Made by a program: the position numbers and the translations under genes. The notes under the pieces were generated by a model. The model did not search any database and was not told the DNA's origin. It worked only from the letters and a program-made list of their open reading frames with translations. A stretch of DNA of 64,000 nucleotides. It comes from Polaromonas sp. JS666 (GTDB lineage: Bacteria > Pseudomonadota > Gammaproteobacteria > Burkholderiales > Burkholderiaceae_C). Shown here in pieces: positions 9,481 through 18,788 of this stretch; position 1 is the first letter of the stretch; every line of letters starts with the position of its first letter. The stretch covers positions 4,703,001 to 4,767,000 of the forward strand of contig NC_007948.1 of NCBI RefSeq assembly GCF_000013865.1. The letters are read 5' to 3'.

Positions 9481-9505
9481 GTGCTGACCGCCTCCCGGTC
9501 GGCAC
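9481..9505. terminator. Hairpin between convergent genes
   Basis: GTGCTGACCG, loop CCTCC and CGGTCGGCAC form a ten-pair stem with one G-T pair. It lies between the convergent chalcone-isomerase-like gene and the cellulase gene. There is no clear T run, so the terminator role is tentative. Confidence 0.45.
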
Positions 9506-9537
9506 ACCTCTTCAGCGACCGGCTTGACGCCCGACGC

Positions 9538-11982
9538 TTAAATCGCGACACCCGCGGTGCTCGCCAGGTATTTCTCCAGCACACCCAGCTCTTCCGCCGT
9601 GGGCGCGCCTTTGCCGCTGATGACGGCATAGATGTTTCCCCGGAAGCCGTCGCGCGGGTAGTAGCTGAGGTAACCCCAGCCGATCAGCATCTGGTTGAAG
9701 GCGCTTGGCGAGAAACTTGCACTCGCGCCCGCCACCAGGGCAGAGTTCACACGCAGCTTTTGCGAGCCGGGCGCGCAGGTGAACGACACCACGGACGGCA
9801 CATTGACGGGCAGCTTGGTGGAGCTGGCCAGTTGCACGGTCTGCCCGCTGGCATCCACCCATTTCGCGCCAGGGCAGCTGTTGGTGAAATTGAGCTCTGA
9901 CGTGAAGCGGGCCTCGGCCTGTGACGCCTGAAACAGCACACCGGTGTTGTACTGGCCGGGCACGCTCACCGCCGCGATGACAAAGTGCGAATCCTCCAGG
10001 TTGTACGGCACCCGGTTTCTGGGGTTGGGCTGGATGCCTTGCATCTTGAGCGACTTCTTGCACCAGAAACCCCAGGTGTTGTAGACCGCATGGTCCGAGT
10101 TCTTTTTGCCGTTGGTCACGCGCATCACGGGCACCGACATCGCGCCCATGCCGCCATTGGCCTTGTTGACCCAGTTGATCATTTCCATGGCGTTGCCGGC
10201 GCTGGAGCCAAAGCCGGAGTCGGAGATGGCGCGCACCGGCTCGCCGGCGGCGGCGGGGGCGCCCTGCAGGTAGTCGGTGTACCCGTCGGCGAGATCCCAT
10301 TTGGCGGCGCTGTATTTCGCCAGGATCGCCATCGCGGCGCCCGGCAGGCTGGTGGCCGCATAGGCGACCGGGTCATTGAGCGAATAGATTTTGCGCTGGG
10401 GCGGAACCTGGCCTGACAGCTGGCCATCGCTGGTATAGGTCAGCGTCGCGATGCGGTTGGACTCGGGCACGTAGGTGAACGTGTCCTGGCCGTTCGCGCC
10501 GGCGGGAATGATCAGCACCGTTTTGCTGAACGTGCCGCCGTTGTTCGACGACACCCCAATGCTCACGGGCGCCGCCAGATTCCCGCGGGCATAGACCGTG
10601 ATGGTGATGGACGTGCCCGCCAGCGCATAACCCGGCCCGTCGTCAAACAGCACGGCTTTGGCGATCCCGGCGGACGCCTTCAGCGGGCCCGAGACCGACG
10701 GCTCCAGCGTCTTGTTCTGGTGCCAGCCCGGCACATGGTTGATCGCGTAATTGCGGATGGGCCAGTGGTTGCCACCCATCCAGCTGTAGATTTCGCAACC
10801 GGCTGCACGTGCATAGCTCACGGCCCTGGAGAACATGGCCTGCCACCGCAGGTCATCGATCGGCATGCCCGTTTCGGTCAAGGCCAACTTGACACCGTTG
10901 GCCTTGGCCCAGTCCGTGGCAATCTTGATGCGGTCGGCGCCAGTCGACTCCGTGATGGAGCCCACGCCAAAGCCTGCGCTGTAGTTCTTGGCCACTTCGG
11001 TGTCATAGTCAAAGGCAGCGCCATTGCTGTATGCATCCAGGTACATGTGGACTTCGTAGATGAGGTTGCGGCCCATCAGCGGGAAACCCGGATTCTTGAT
11101 TCCGACGAACATCGCCGAGTCCCACAGATTCCCCGCCACATAGATGGGATTGGCGGCGTCGATGGTGCGAATCGCATTGATGGCGGCCTGCGCAAAGGCC
11201 GGCCAGATCGTCAGGTCTTCGGCGGTTTTGACGGCGTCTTCATTCCAAGCCACGATGCCGCCGGGCTGAGGCATGTCGTGCGGTTCGTTCATCAGGCCGT
11301 AACCGCCAAAACCGGGGTGGCTGCCCCACTTGGCCGCAACACGTGTCCAGAAATCCGTGAAGTGGGCTCGCGTGAGTGTGGCACCCGCGGCCAGCGCAAA
11401 AATCCGCTTGCGTACCTGCGTGTTGTCGGTCGTGTACGGCCTGATCAGCGGATCCGACGGAACCGTCAGACCAATCACGGAGCCATCGGCCTGGTACTTG
11501 AAGTCCTGGTAGCGGCAGTAGTTGTGGTTGTCGATGATGCATTTGGTGCCCGCTGCCGCATGCGCGTCCAGCACGCCGGTGATGTAGGACTCGTACCCCG
11601 CATGAAACGCGCCCGGGTTGCCGATGGCAGCGATGGCCGCGGCATTGGCATAGGTATCGGGCAGCATGGGCTGCAACAGCTCCCACTGGATGGGCAGGCG
11701 GTTCTTGGCGTAGCCATTGGCCGCCAGGTAAGCGACGTCCTGCGCACGGGGCACGGTGAAGTTCAGGTTGGGCGCCGTGCTCATGCCGTAGCGCAAACCA
11801 GGCTTGGCCCACTCCATGCCGGAGAGATTGGTGCCCATGGGCACGCCCGAAATCGTGGTCGTTGGAGGGGGCGTGGTGGTCCCGCCCGGGACGGTCTTGA
11901 TGGGGCGGCCGGCCGAGGCCACGCCGAGGCCTCCGAGAGCGGCGACGGCAACGGCGGCCTTTGAAAATTCACGTCTTTGCAT
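9538..11982 (-). CDS. Exported GH5-type cellulase with C-terminal LamG-like domain
   Basis: An 814-residue secreted glycoside hydrolase. The start at 11982 gives a twin-arginine-like signal MQRREFSKAAVAVAALGG, with AAGGA upstream. Residues of about 40-410 match a GH5 barrel: GTNLSGMEW, LPIQWELLQP, CIIDNHNYCRYQ, YGLMNEPHD (acid/base Glu), YEVHMYLD and LALTETGMP (nucleophile Glu). A region of about 110 residues resembling a beta-sandwich spacer follows. The last 270 residues resemble a concanavalin/LamG fold with GWGYLSYYPRDGFRGNIYAV, plausibly carbohydrate binding. The likely substrate is a beta-1,4-glucan. It stands alone behind a 655-nt upstream region rich in palindromes. Confidence 0.87.
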   Translation of the reverse strand: MQRREFSKAAVAVAALGGLGVASAGRPIKTVPGGTTTPPPTTTISGVPMGTNLSGMEWAKPGLRYGMSTAPNLNFTVPRAQDVAYLAANGYAKNRLPIQWELLQPMLPDTYANAAAIAAIGNPGAFHAGYESYITGVLDAHAAAGTKCIIDNHNYCRYQDFKYQADGSVIGLTVPSDPLIRPYTTDNTQVRKRIFALAAGATLTRAHFTDFWTRVAAKWGSHPGFGGYGLMNEPHDMPQPGGIVAWNEDAVKTAEDLTIWPAFAQAAINAIRTIDAANPIYVAGNLWDSAMFVGIKNPGFPLMGRNLIYEVHMYLDAYSNGAAFDYDTEVAKNYSAGFGVGSITESTGADRIKIATDWAKANGVKLALTETGMPIDDLRWQAMFSRAVSYARAAGCEIYSWMGGNHWPIRNYAINHVPGWHQNKTLEPSVSGPLKASAGIAKAVLFDDGPGYALAGTSITITVYARGNLAAPVSIGVSSNNGGTFSKTVLIIPAGANGQDTFTYVPESNRIATLTYTSDGQLSGQVPPQRKIYSLNDPVAYAATSLPGAAMAILAKYSAAKWDLADGYTDYLQGAPAAAGEPVRAISDSGFGSSAGNAMEMINWVNKANGGMGAMSVPVMRVTNGKKNSDHAVYNTWGFWCKKSLKMQGIQPNPRNRVPYNLEDSHFVIAAVSVPGQYNTGVLFQASQAEARFTSELNFTNSCPGAKWVDASGQTVQLASSTKLPVNVPSVVSFTCAPGSQKLRVNSALVAGASASFSPSAFNQMLIGWGYLSYYPRDGFRGNIYAVISGKGAPTAEELGVLEKYLASTAGVAI

Positions 11983-12637
11983 GGAAATCCTTAAATTTGC
12001 GGAACGGATGGGCGCTTCCTGCGCCAGGGGCCGGCCTGACAAATGGGTAAATCGACAAGTCAGCAAATTCACGCTTGTTACAGCGGGCCGGTGTACTGTG
12101 CAGCCATTCGCGCAAGCTCAGCAGTTGTGTGTGCTGGCGCACACTATTTGTAAGAATCCGCCTACGCGCGTTAAGGTCGTTTTGGCTTTGGTCGCGCGCC
12201 AGGTTGTAGGAGCATTCCTACGGCCCGTTTGAAGCTTTCGTGCTCGTTTTACAGTGGCGAACTTCTTCCATTCACCATAAAGTTCACGAATTCCGGAAAA
12301 ATCTTTGTAGGAACAATCCTACAAACCATCTGGCACCGCAAACACTTGGGCGACACCGTGGATGTAGGACGAAACTTACAGACAATGAGCCACCGCAAGC
12401 TCATCAATAAAGTGCCGATAAACGAGCCAAATTCAGGAAAAGAAGGCCGGATTTGGGCTGGAAGCAACAGCCAAAATGTTATCAACCACAGATTTACGCA
12501 ACATAACGTAATGAGTTCATTACAGTTTTAAAAGCTTTGTCACCCAAGCTGACCACTTTCCGGGGTCGGCCGGTGGAATGCGCGCCGCAAGGGCTTCAAG
12601 CAAGGCGTTAAATGCGGGGCTGAATTCCCCGCCTCGT
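11983..12637 (-). promoter_or_regulatory. Long AT-rich upstream region of the cellulase gene with four matching palindromes
   Basis: No convincing gene is present between gph and the cellulase. Four 18-nt sites share a 7-4-7 geometry: TGTAAGAATCCGCCTACG (12149-12166), TGTAGGAGCATTCCTACG (12205-12222), TGTAGGAACAATCCTACA (12306-12323, perfect) and TGTAGGACGAAACTTACA (12363-12380). A further palindrome, GTGTGC-TGGC-GCACAC, is at 12129-12144. The region is much AT-richer than its surroundings. These look like operators for a dimeric regulator acting on the cellulase gene; the regulator is unknown. Confidence 0.65.
12614..12632 (-). terminator. Hairpin after gph
   Basis: GCGGGG, loop CTGAATT and CCCCGC form a six-pair stem 5 nt after the gph stop. 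On the minus strand it is followed by ATTTAA, a weak U tract. Confidence 0.55.
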
Positions 12638-13390
12638 TCAGGCCGAGGCCGCCCCCGCCACGGCGGCCATTGCAAACTGCAGTTGCGCCAGCGAGTCGAT
12701 AAACCCATCCGCATCCACAGCGCGCACCGGCTCGCCGTGGTTGTAGCCGTAGGTGACCAGCACCACGGGACAACCGGCCGCGCGGGCCGCCTGGGCATCA
12801 TTGCTGGAGTCGCCAATCACCAAGGTGCGGTCCGGGCGGGTTCCCAGGGCCTCGCAGGTTTTCAGCAGAGGCAGCGGATCAGGCTTCTTGCGCTCGAACG
12901 AATCCCCGCCAAACACCTCGGTGAAAAAACCGTCCAGCCCCTTGAGTTCGATCAGCGCGCGCGCAAAGGCAGCCGGTTTGTTGGTCACGCAGGCCAGCTT
13001 GAGCCCGGCCCGCTGCAGCACCCGCAGCCCTTCCGGCACACCGGGGTAAACCGCCGAGTGCAGGCCATTGATGCGGTCATAGTGCCCTTGGTAGCCGGCA
13101 TAGGCGCGGTCGCAGTTTTCTGCTGAATTAACAGGGGGTGACATCCCGCTGTCCTGGGCCTGGAGGTGATTCAATACGGACCGGATCAGATGCTCAGAGC
13201 CCTTGCCGACCATGGAGCCCACCGTGGCGGCATCAACCCGACGGGTTTCGCCGCCCGGGACCGGCAGATCGGCCAGCATCAGGTTGAGCGCGGCCACAAA
13301 GTCTCCCACGGTGTCCACCATGGTGCCGTCCAGATCGACAATCGCGGCGTCAAAAGCACCGGGGTCCAGGTGAAAAGCGCGGTCGGCCAT
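12638..13390 (-). CDS. gph: Phosphoglycolate phosphatase (HAD superfamily)
   Basis: Dephosphorylates 2-phosphoglycolate. The 250-residue protein has HAD motif I DLDGTMVDT, motif II VTNKP, a lysine in FERKKPDPLP and motif IV VIGDSSNDAQAARAAG. The ATG at 13390 is preferred because AAAGGA lies 9 nt upstream; an ATG at 13408 overlapping the kinase stop is possible but lacks a ribosome site. The position after the signalling genes looks like simple read-through. Confidence 0.88.
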   Translation of the reverse strand: MADRAFHLDPGAFDAAIVDLDGTMVDTVGDFVAALNLMLADLPVPGGETRRVDAATVGSMVGKGSEHLIRSVLNHLQAQDSGMSPPVNSAENCDRAYAGYQGHYDRINGLHSAVYPGVPEGLRVLQRAGLKLACVTNKPAAFARALIELKGLDGFFTEVFGGDSFERKKPDPLPLLKTCEALGTRPDRTLVIGDSSNDAQAARAAGCPVVLVTYGYNHGEPVRAVDADGFIDSLAQLQFAMAAVAGAASA

Positions 13391-13404
13391 CAAAGAGAGT
13401 CCTT

Positions 13405-15924
13405 TCATTGGCGGGCTCGCCCGCTCCTGACGGCCCGGCGCAGGCAGTCGAGCATGTGCTGCTCATCGAGCGGCTTTTCCAGCCAGTCGGAAATCTCCAG
13501 CGCCCGCCGCTCGGCGCGCAACTGCACCTCTTCCGGCGTCACCGACAGCACCACGACGGGCAAGCCGGCGGTGCGTTTGTCCCGGCGCAACTCGGCAATC
13601 AGATCCAGACCATTTTCATGGGGCAGTTTGATGTCAACGGTCATTGCCGCATAGGACTCCATCTTGAGGTAGTCGCGTGCCTGCGCCGCCGTGTGGGCCA
13701 CATCCGCATCAAAACCGCCTTTGTCCAGCATCATGCCAATCAGCTTTGCAACATCCGGATCGTCCTCACACACCAGAATCCGGGGCCGGGCCACCGCATC
13801 GAGGCTCATCGGGGCCGTCACGGGCGGCGCCTCCTTCCATTCCGGCAATTCGAAAAAGAAAGTCGTTCCCACGTTCTGCTCCGTCGTGAAGCCAATGCTG
13901 CCTTCCATGCGCTCCAGCATGGCCTTGGAAATGCTGAGGCCCAGGCCGGTTCCGCCCCGCTGGCGCGTGTCAGACGCGTCAGCCTGGGAAAACTTCTGGA
14001 AGATGTGCTGGCGAAACTCTTCAGGTATGCCAGGTCCCTTGTCGCTGATCTCGACGCGTACGCGCCCCGCCCCACTGCGCAGCAGAACCTGCACCGTACC
14101 TTCCGCCGGGGAGAACTTGATGGCGTTCGACAGCAGGTTGGTCACCACCTGGGTCAGGCGATCGCTGTCCACGTTGACGAGCACCGGACGACGGCCGGTA
14201 CGCAGCACCAGCTTCACCTGGTGCTGCGCGGCGAAGCCCTCGTTCGCGGCAAGCACCTGCTCCAGCAGGGGATCCAGCTCCACCGGCTGCATCTCAAAGC
14301 GCATTTTTCCGGACTCGATTTTCTCGCTATCAAGAATGTCGTTGATCAGGCGTATGAGCCGTTCACAGTTGTTCTTGGCAATGCCCACCAGCGCTTTCGC
14401 CTTCTCCGGCAACTCGCCGGTGACGCCGCCCCAGACCAGCCCCAGCGAGCCGCGTATGGACGTGAGGGGGGTACGCAATTCGTGGCTGACGGTGGAGACG
14501 AACTCGCTTTTCATGCGGTCAATGCGCTTGAGTTCGGTGACATCGTTGCCCAGCGCGAAGAATCCGATGGCCTGGTCCCACGCCTTGCCCTCACCGTAGC
14601 GCGGAAAATAATTCATCACGTATTCGCGGCGCCCGCCGCCCACGCTCACCTGCTCACGCTCATACCGCACCGAATAACCCGCCAGCGCTTCCGCGACGTG
14701 GTCTTTCACCCCTGCGTAAAACTCCTCCCCCATCACCTCCAGCAGGGTTTTCTGGTGAATTTGCTCGTGTGTCAGGCCAAATGCCTCTTCATAGGCCTTG
14801 TTGTGGAACTGGAGGCGCTGGTCTTTGTCCACATAGGCAATCAGCGCAGGAACGGTATCCGTCAGCTGGCGCAGCTGCGCTTCGCTGTCGCGCAATGCCT
14901 GGCTGATCCGCCTGCTTTCGGTGATGTCGCGAATGATGGCCGTAAACAGCCGCTGCCCGCCCACATGGACATCTCCGAAAGACACATGGACCGGAAATTC
15001 GGTGCCGTCGCGGCGCACCCCGCTGACTTCGGTGCCGGACTCCCTGAAACCGCGGGGGCGGCTGGCCAGGGCCTCATAGAACGCGGTGAAATCAGACTGG
15101 TAGCGCGCCGGCAGCAGCGTAGCCACCTGGCGACCGATCAGGTCGTCAAGCGTGTAGCCGAAGAGAGTTCTCGCGGCGCTGTTGGCACCGACAATGACAC
15201 CTTGCGGGGTGGCCGTCATCACCCCTTCCGCCATGCTCTCGGTGATGGCCCGGCTCATGGCTTCGCTGTCGGAGAGCCTCGCCTCCACAAGACGGCGCTG
15301 GGCCTGAAAACGGCCGATCATCTGGATGGCCCATGCCAGGACGGCGAGCGAGAGCACGCCACCTGACAGGATCAACCACTCGACAGTCTGGGCGCTCTGC
15401 CGGGCTTCTTCTTTTGAGCGCCCCAGCGTCAGGGTCTCAGCGCTTTTGATGCGCTGCGCCAAACCGTCAATCTCCTGGTGAAGCTGACGGTTCAGGTCAC
15501 TGCCGACCAGGGCCGCGGCAGCCTCCAGCCCCGCCTGTTGCCGGGCCGCGATGGTCTGCTCCATCAGTTCAACCCGACGGGCGATCAGGTTTTTCAGCGC
15601 GAGCATATCCTGCCACTGACCCGTTGGCGTTTGCCCGGAGGACACGCGCAGCAGCACCTGTTGGATACCGGCCCGGGCCTGCCGGTACGTCATCAGGTCA
15701 TTTGCCGTATGGGTGAGGAGGTAGCGCCGCTGCAGGGACTCCGCGGTTTTGAACTGGGAAACGACTTCCTCCAGAAGCAGTACTGTTTCCCGGGTTTGCG
15801 TCTCCTGCTGTGCATCACTGATCAGCGCATTGATCGTGAGGTACGACACCGCCGTGCTCAGGACGATCAGGGCCAGCCCCATGCCCAGGGCCAGGTTGAC
15901 GGTTACGCGAAAGGGTAGCTTCAT
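13405..15924 (-). CDS. Hybrid histidine kinase (CHASE3-like, two PAS, HisKA, HATPase, REC)
   Basis: An 839-residue membrane sensor kinase. Transmembrane helices lie near residues 8-32 and 183-204 and enclose a helical periplasmic domain of CHASE3 type. Two PAS domains (about 220-335 and 350-465) follow. The HisKA box SEFVSTVSHELRTPL has His481. The ATPase domain has NLLSNAIKFSP, DKGPGIP and GGTGLGLSI. A C-terminal REC domain (about 715-830) has an acceptor Asp in VDIKLP and Lys in LEKPL. The ATG at 15924 is chosen over an upstream TTG. It is probably the input for the two REC proteins encoded just upstream on the same strand. Confidence 0.92.
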   Translation of the reverse strand: MKLPFRVTVNLALGMGLALIVLSTAVSYLTINALISDAQQETQTRETVLLLEEVVSQFKTAESLQRRYLLTHTANDLMTYRQARAGIQQVLLRVSSGQTPTGQWQDMLALKNLIARRVELMEQTIAARQQAGLEAAAALVGSDLNRQLHQEIDGLAQRIKSAETLTLGRSKEEARQSAQTVEWLILSGGVLSLAVLAWAIQMIGRFQAQRRLVEARLSDSEAMSRAITESMAEGVMTATPQGVIVGANSAARTLFGYTLDDLIGRQVATLLPARYQSDFTAFYEALASRPRGFRESGTEVSGVRRDGTEFPVHVSFGDVHVGGQRLFTAIIRDITESRRISQALRDSEAQLRQLTDTVPALIAYVDKDQRLQFHNKAYEEAFGLTHEQIHQKTLLEVMGEEFYAGVKDHVAEALAGYSVRYEREQVSVGGGRREYVMNYFPRYGEGKAWDQAIGFFALGNDVTELKRIDRMKSEFVSTVSHELRTPLTSIRGSLGLVWGGVTGELPEKAKALVGIAKNNCERLIRLINDILDSEKIESGKMRFEMQPVELDPLLEQVLAANEGFAAQHQVKLVLRTGRRPVLVNVDSDRLTQVVTNLLSNAIKFSPAEGTVQVLLRSGAGRVRVEISDKGPGIPEEFRQHIFQKFSQADASDTRQRGGTGLGLSISKAMLERMEGSIGFTTEQNVGTTFFFELPEWKEAPPVTAPMSLDAVARPRILVCEDDPDVAKLIGMMLDKGGFDADVAHTAAQARDYLKMESYAAMTVDIKLPHENGLDLIAELRRDKRTAGLPVVVLSVTPEEVQLRAERRALEISDWLEKPLDEQHMLDCLRRAVRSGRARQ

Positions 15925-16126
15925 GGGTTTCGACCTGGTGATGGGACTCAATCAGCCAGGGGGTCGGTGACCGCGGAGCCCCCCCGAGCCGGCTCATCGG
16001 GACCGCGTTGTGCATCCGGCTGGATGCACCACCGCATCAAACGATGCATCGGCTGTTTATACACGTGTTATTCAGCTCATCAGGCCGATGGTGCTGGCGT
16101 CGGTCGCCGATCGCCCGGCGCCTGCA

Positions 16127-16879
16127 TTACTGCGGCCCTACCACCGTCCGCACAGCCTCCAGCAGGGAATCGATCTCGACGGGCTTGGTGACATAGCCAT
16201 TGGCGCCCCCCGCCAGGCCTTTCAGAACAGACTCCCGGGTTGCCTTGGCTGTCAGCATGATGACGGGCACATCCTTGAGTGCCGGGTGCGCACGAATCCT
16301 GAGCAGAATGTCAAAGCCATCGGCATCGGGAAGCATCACATCGAGAAGAACGAGATCGGGCCTCGGCGGTTTACGAAACTCGGCCACGACCTCGGCACGA
16401 GACCCGGCGACCCGCACATCAAACCCTTCAAAAGTCAGATACTGGCTCAGGAAGCTGGACAGAAGCGGGTCGTCATCCACAACAATGGCCGATAAGCGCT
16501 GCCCCGGAGCGCGCGGGGGAGGCAACGCGCGCTTGTGCGCAATCCGGACGTAGTAGCTGGAGTTCTTGAGTGACGCGGCGCAGGCATCGGCTTCAGCGTT
16601 GGCCCGGGTCAACGCCATGGCGCTGAACCGGAACTGCCGCGACGCGGCAAAGGAATCCGGATGGACCACCGCCGCAAGGTTCTTGAAGACCAGCATCCGG
16701 AGCGTGTCATCGAATGTCTCGAGAGCCGCCGCACTCATGCCCTGCCGAATCTGCGCCAGCGTCAAAACACCGTCAAGTCGCACCAGCAATTCGACCTCGG
16801 GCGGTGAAATGGTGGTGACCGAACCACGCAGCTCCTGTTCGCCTTTCGAAGTAACCCCGTAAACATCGGTGTAGTCCAA
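16127..16879 (-). CDS. Response regulator with an unrecognised N-terminal domain
   Basis: A C-terminal REC domain from about residue 130 shows IVVDDDP, LLDVMLPD (acceptor Asp) and MLTAKA, ending with KPVE. The N-terminal ~125 residues (for example TSKGEQELRG and VRLDGVLTLAQIRQGM) could be a winged-helix or regulatory domain but were not recognised. No ATG fits. A TTG at 16879 with AGGAG 8 nt upstream is the best start; a longer frame continues upstream without a ribosome site. It sits between the hybrid kinase and the cyclase protein on the same strand, so a shared phosphorelay is plausible. Confidence 0.75.
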   Translation of the reverse strand: MDYTDVYGVTSKGEQELRGSVTTISPPEVELLVRLDGVLTLAQIRQGMSAAALETFDDTLRMLVFKNLAAVVHPDSFAASRQFRFSAMALTRANAEADACAASLKNSSYYVRIAHKRALPPPRAPGQRLSAIVVDDDPLLSSFLSQYLTFEGFDVRVAGSRAEVVAEFRKPPRPDLVLLDVMLPDADGFDILLRIRAHPALKDVPVIMLTAKATRESVLKGLAGGANGYVTKPVEIDSLLEAVRTVVGPQ

Positions 16880-17040
16880 GGTAGTGGCTCCTATCGTGAC
16901 ATACGGCGTGACATGCGCCTGAGTGCTGTCAAATTCTGGTGCTTGAGGGCCCGCCCATTCGCAAGCGACTCCCCAAAGCACGCCCGCAGGTTCTGGCGTA
17001 CCAGCGTCTGCATATTACCCCGACCCCGGCGTCGGAATGA

Positions 17041-18726
17041 TCAGGGCGCGGCGGCTTCGGGCGGCAGCCCGGCATGCAGTGCGGCAATCAATTCCCCAAG
17101 AGACACCTCCAGCGCTGCCAGCCGCCCATCAATGGCTTCACGCGGCTGGCTGCCCCCCAGGGCCTGCTCAAGCGCTTCGGCATCATGCGGCACGCGCGTT
17201 GCACCAATCTGCCCTGCCACCCCGCGCAACGAGTGGCTCAGCAGCTCTGCCGTTTTCAGCTCGCCGTCTTCCAGCGCCTGGCGGATGCGCGCGATCGTTT
17301 CCTGGTGGCTTTGCTGGAAGCGGCGGAGCATCGAGACGTACAGCGGGTTGAGCCCCATCGCGCGAGACAGTCCCAACGCCAGGTCCAACCCCGCCATGTG
17401 TTCGGGCAATGAAACATCGGCCGCATCCGCTGCCGCGGGTTCGGGCACAGCGGCGGCATCGGGCAACGCTTCCAGGCTCACAAGCGCCTTGCGAATCTGG
17501 ACGGCTGCTTGCGTCCGCTCTGCGCCTGTCAGCCGGCCCAGGTCGATGTCCATGCGCAGTCCCGGCCTGTCACACCGGATGATGCTGGCGTCGCCGTCCC
17601 CTTCCATCGCGGCTTTATCAACGGCATAGATGGCAATGGGCTCGGCAAAACCCTTGGCCAGCAAGGGCTCCCGCGCATCAGCCAGGATTTCGCCCCGCAC
17701 CAGGGCATAGGTTTCACTGGAGATCAGTATCTCGCCGGGCTCGGCGGCCTGCTCAAGCCTGGCCGCGAGATTCACCTCACGCCCGATGATGGTGTATTCC
17801 ATGCGCAGCGCACTGCCGAAATTGCCCACGTCGCAGAAGCCGGAATTGATACCGATACGTATCTCGAACGTCTTGCTGATGTCCATGCTGCGCCAGCGCC
17901 GCTGCAAATCCTGCATGCGCCTTTGCATCGCCACCGCCATCCTCACGCACTGCAAGGCATCCCGGCGCGGCCCCAGGCTGTGCGGGTCGCCAAAAAATAT
18001 GACGATGGCGTCGCCGATGAATTTGTCCAGCGTTGCGCCGTATTCCGCAGCGATCTGCGACATCTCGGCGAAATAGCTGTTCAGCAGCAGCGTGACTTCT
18101 TCGGGCTGCCATTGCGCCGTCGAGGCGGTGAAGTTCTTGATATCGGAAAAAAACACCGTCAGCCGCTTGCGCTGCGTCTGAATTTCAGCCTGGCGGGAAC
18201 CATCGAACAGCGACTGGTAGACCTGCGGCGCCAGGTAGCGCGACAGCTGCTCTGACAAATCCTTCAGGCGCCTGGCATTGGCGCTGCGCTCCAGATGAAG
18301 CCTAACGCGGGCCAGCAGAATGGGCGGACTGATCGGCTTGGTGATGTAGTCGGTGGCACCCAGATCCAGCCCTTTTTGCTCATCCGCCACGCTGCCAAGG
18401 GCCGTGAGGAAAATGACCGGAATCTCCGCCGTGCGCGGGTCCTTGGCCAGCTGGCGCATGACTTCATAGCCGTCCATGTCCGGCATCATGACGTCCAGCA
18501 GGATGATCTCGGGGCGGGGTTCGCCCGTCGCCATCTGCAGGCCGGTCTCGCCAGCAGAAGCTGCGGCGACCTCGTATTGATCCTTCAGCAGGGTTTCGAG
18601 GAAGTAGCGGATATCAGCCGTGTCTTCAACGATAAGGACGCGGGAACGGCGCTGCACGGGTGCACGCATGGCACCGGCGCTGGAATGGAGCGGCTCGCCC
18701 GCTCCCGGCCTCGCTACGTCATCCAT
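17041..18726 (-). CDS. REC - class III nucleotide cyclase - HPt fusion
   Basis: A 561-residue soluble signalling protein. REC spans about 28-145 with acceptor Asp78 and KPIS. The class III cyclase domain (about 185-375) has FFSDIKNFT (Asp195), DKFIGDAIVIFFG (Lys235, Asp239) and YTIIGREVNLAARLE (Thr312, Asn319, Arg323). The Lys/Thr pair is typical of adenylate rather than guanylate cyclases. The C-terminal HPt domain (about 440-555) has LLSHSLRGVAGQIGA with His498. One chain therefore could receive phosphate, make a cyclic nucleotide and relay phosphate. Partners are likely the kinase and REC protein downstream. Confidence 0.88.
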   Translation of the reverse strand: MDDVARPGAGEPLHSSAGAMRAPVQRRSRVLIVEDTADIRYFLETLLKDQYEVAAASAGETGLQMATGEPRPEIILLDVMMPDMDGYEVMRQLAKDPRTAEIPVIFLTALGSVADEQKGLDLGATDYITKPISPPILLARVRLHLERSANARRLKDLSEQLSRYLAPQVYQSLFDGSRQAEIQTQRKRLTVFFSDIKNFTASTAQWQPEEVTLLLNSYFAEMSQIAAEYGATLDKFIGDAIVIFFGDPHSLGPRRDALQCVRMAVAMQRRMQDLQRRWRSMDISKTFEIRIGINSGFCDVGNFGSALRMEYTIIGREVNLAARLEQAAEPGEILISSETYALVRGEILADAREPLLAKGFAEPIAIYAVDKAAMEGDGDASIIRCDRPGLRMDIDLGRLTGAERTQAAVQIRKALVSLEALPDAAAVPEPAAADAADVSLPEHMAGLDLALGLSRAMGLNPLYVSMLRRFQQSHQETIARIRQALEDGELKTAELLSHSLRGVAGQIGATRVPHDAEALEQALGGSQPREAIDGRLAALEVSLGELIAALHAGLPPEAAAP

Positions 18727-18788
18727 GGTCCGGCTCTTCCATTAAAACCAGGCGCCTCGGCTTCGCGATGGCGGCCCGGCACGCGGCT

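Noticed and set aside
12229..12531. A 100-codon plus-strand frame in the AT-rich region upstream of the cellulase gene
   Set aside because: It spans two of the operator-like palindromes, has no ribosome site and no protein-like composition; it is best explained by low GC content.
12520..12637. A protein-like tail (FNALLEALAARIPPADP) on the minus strand after gph
   Set aside because: It has no start of its own, and the rest of the frame is the shadow of gph. It may be a degraded gene end, but the hairpin after gph lies inside it.
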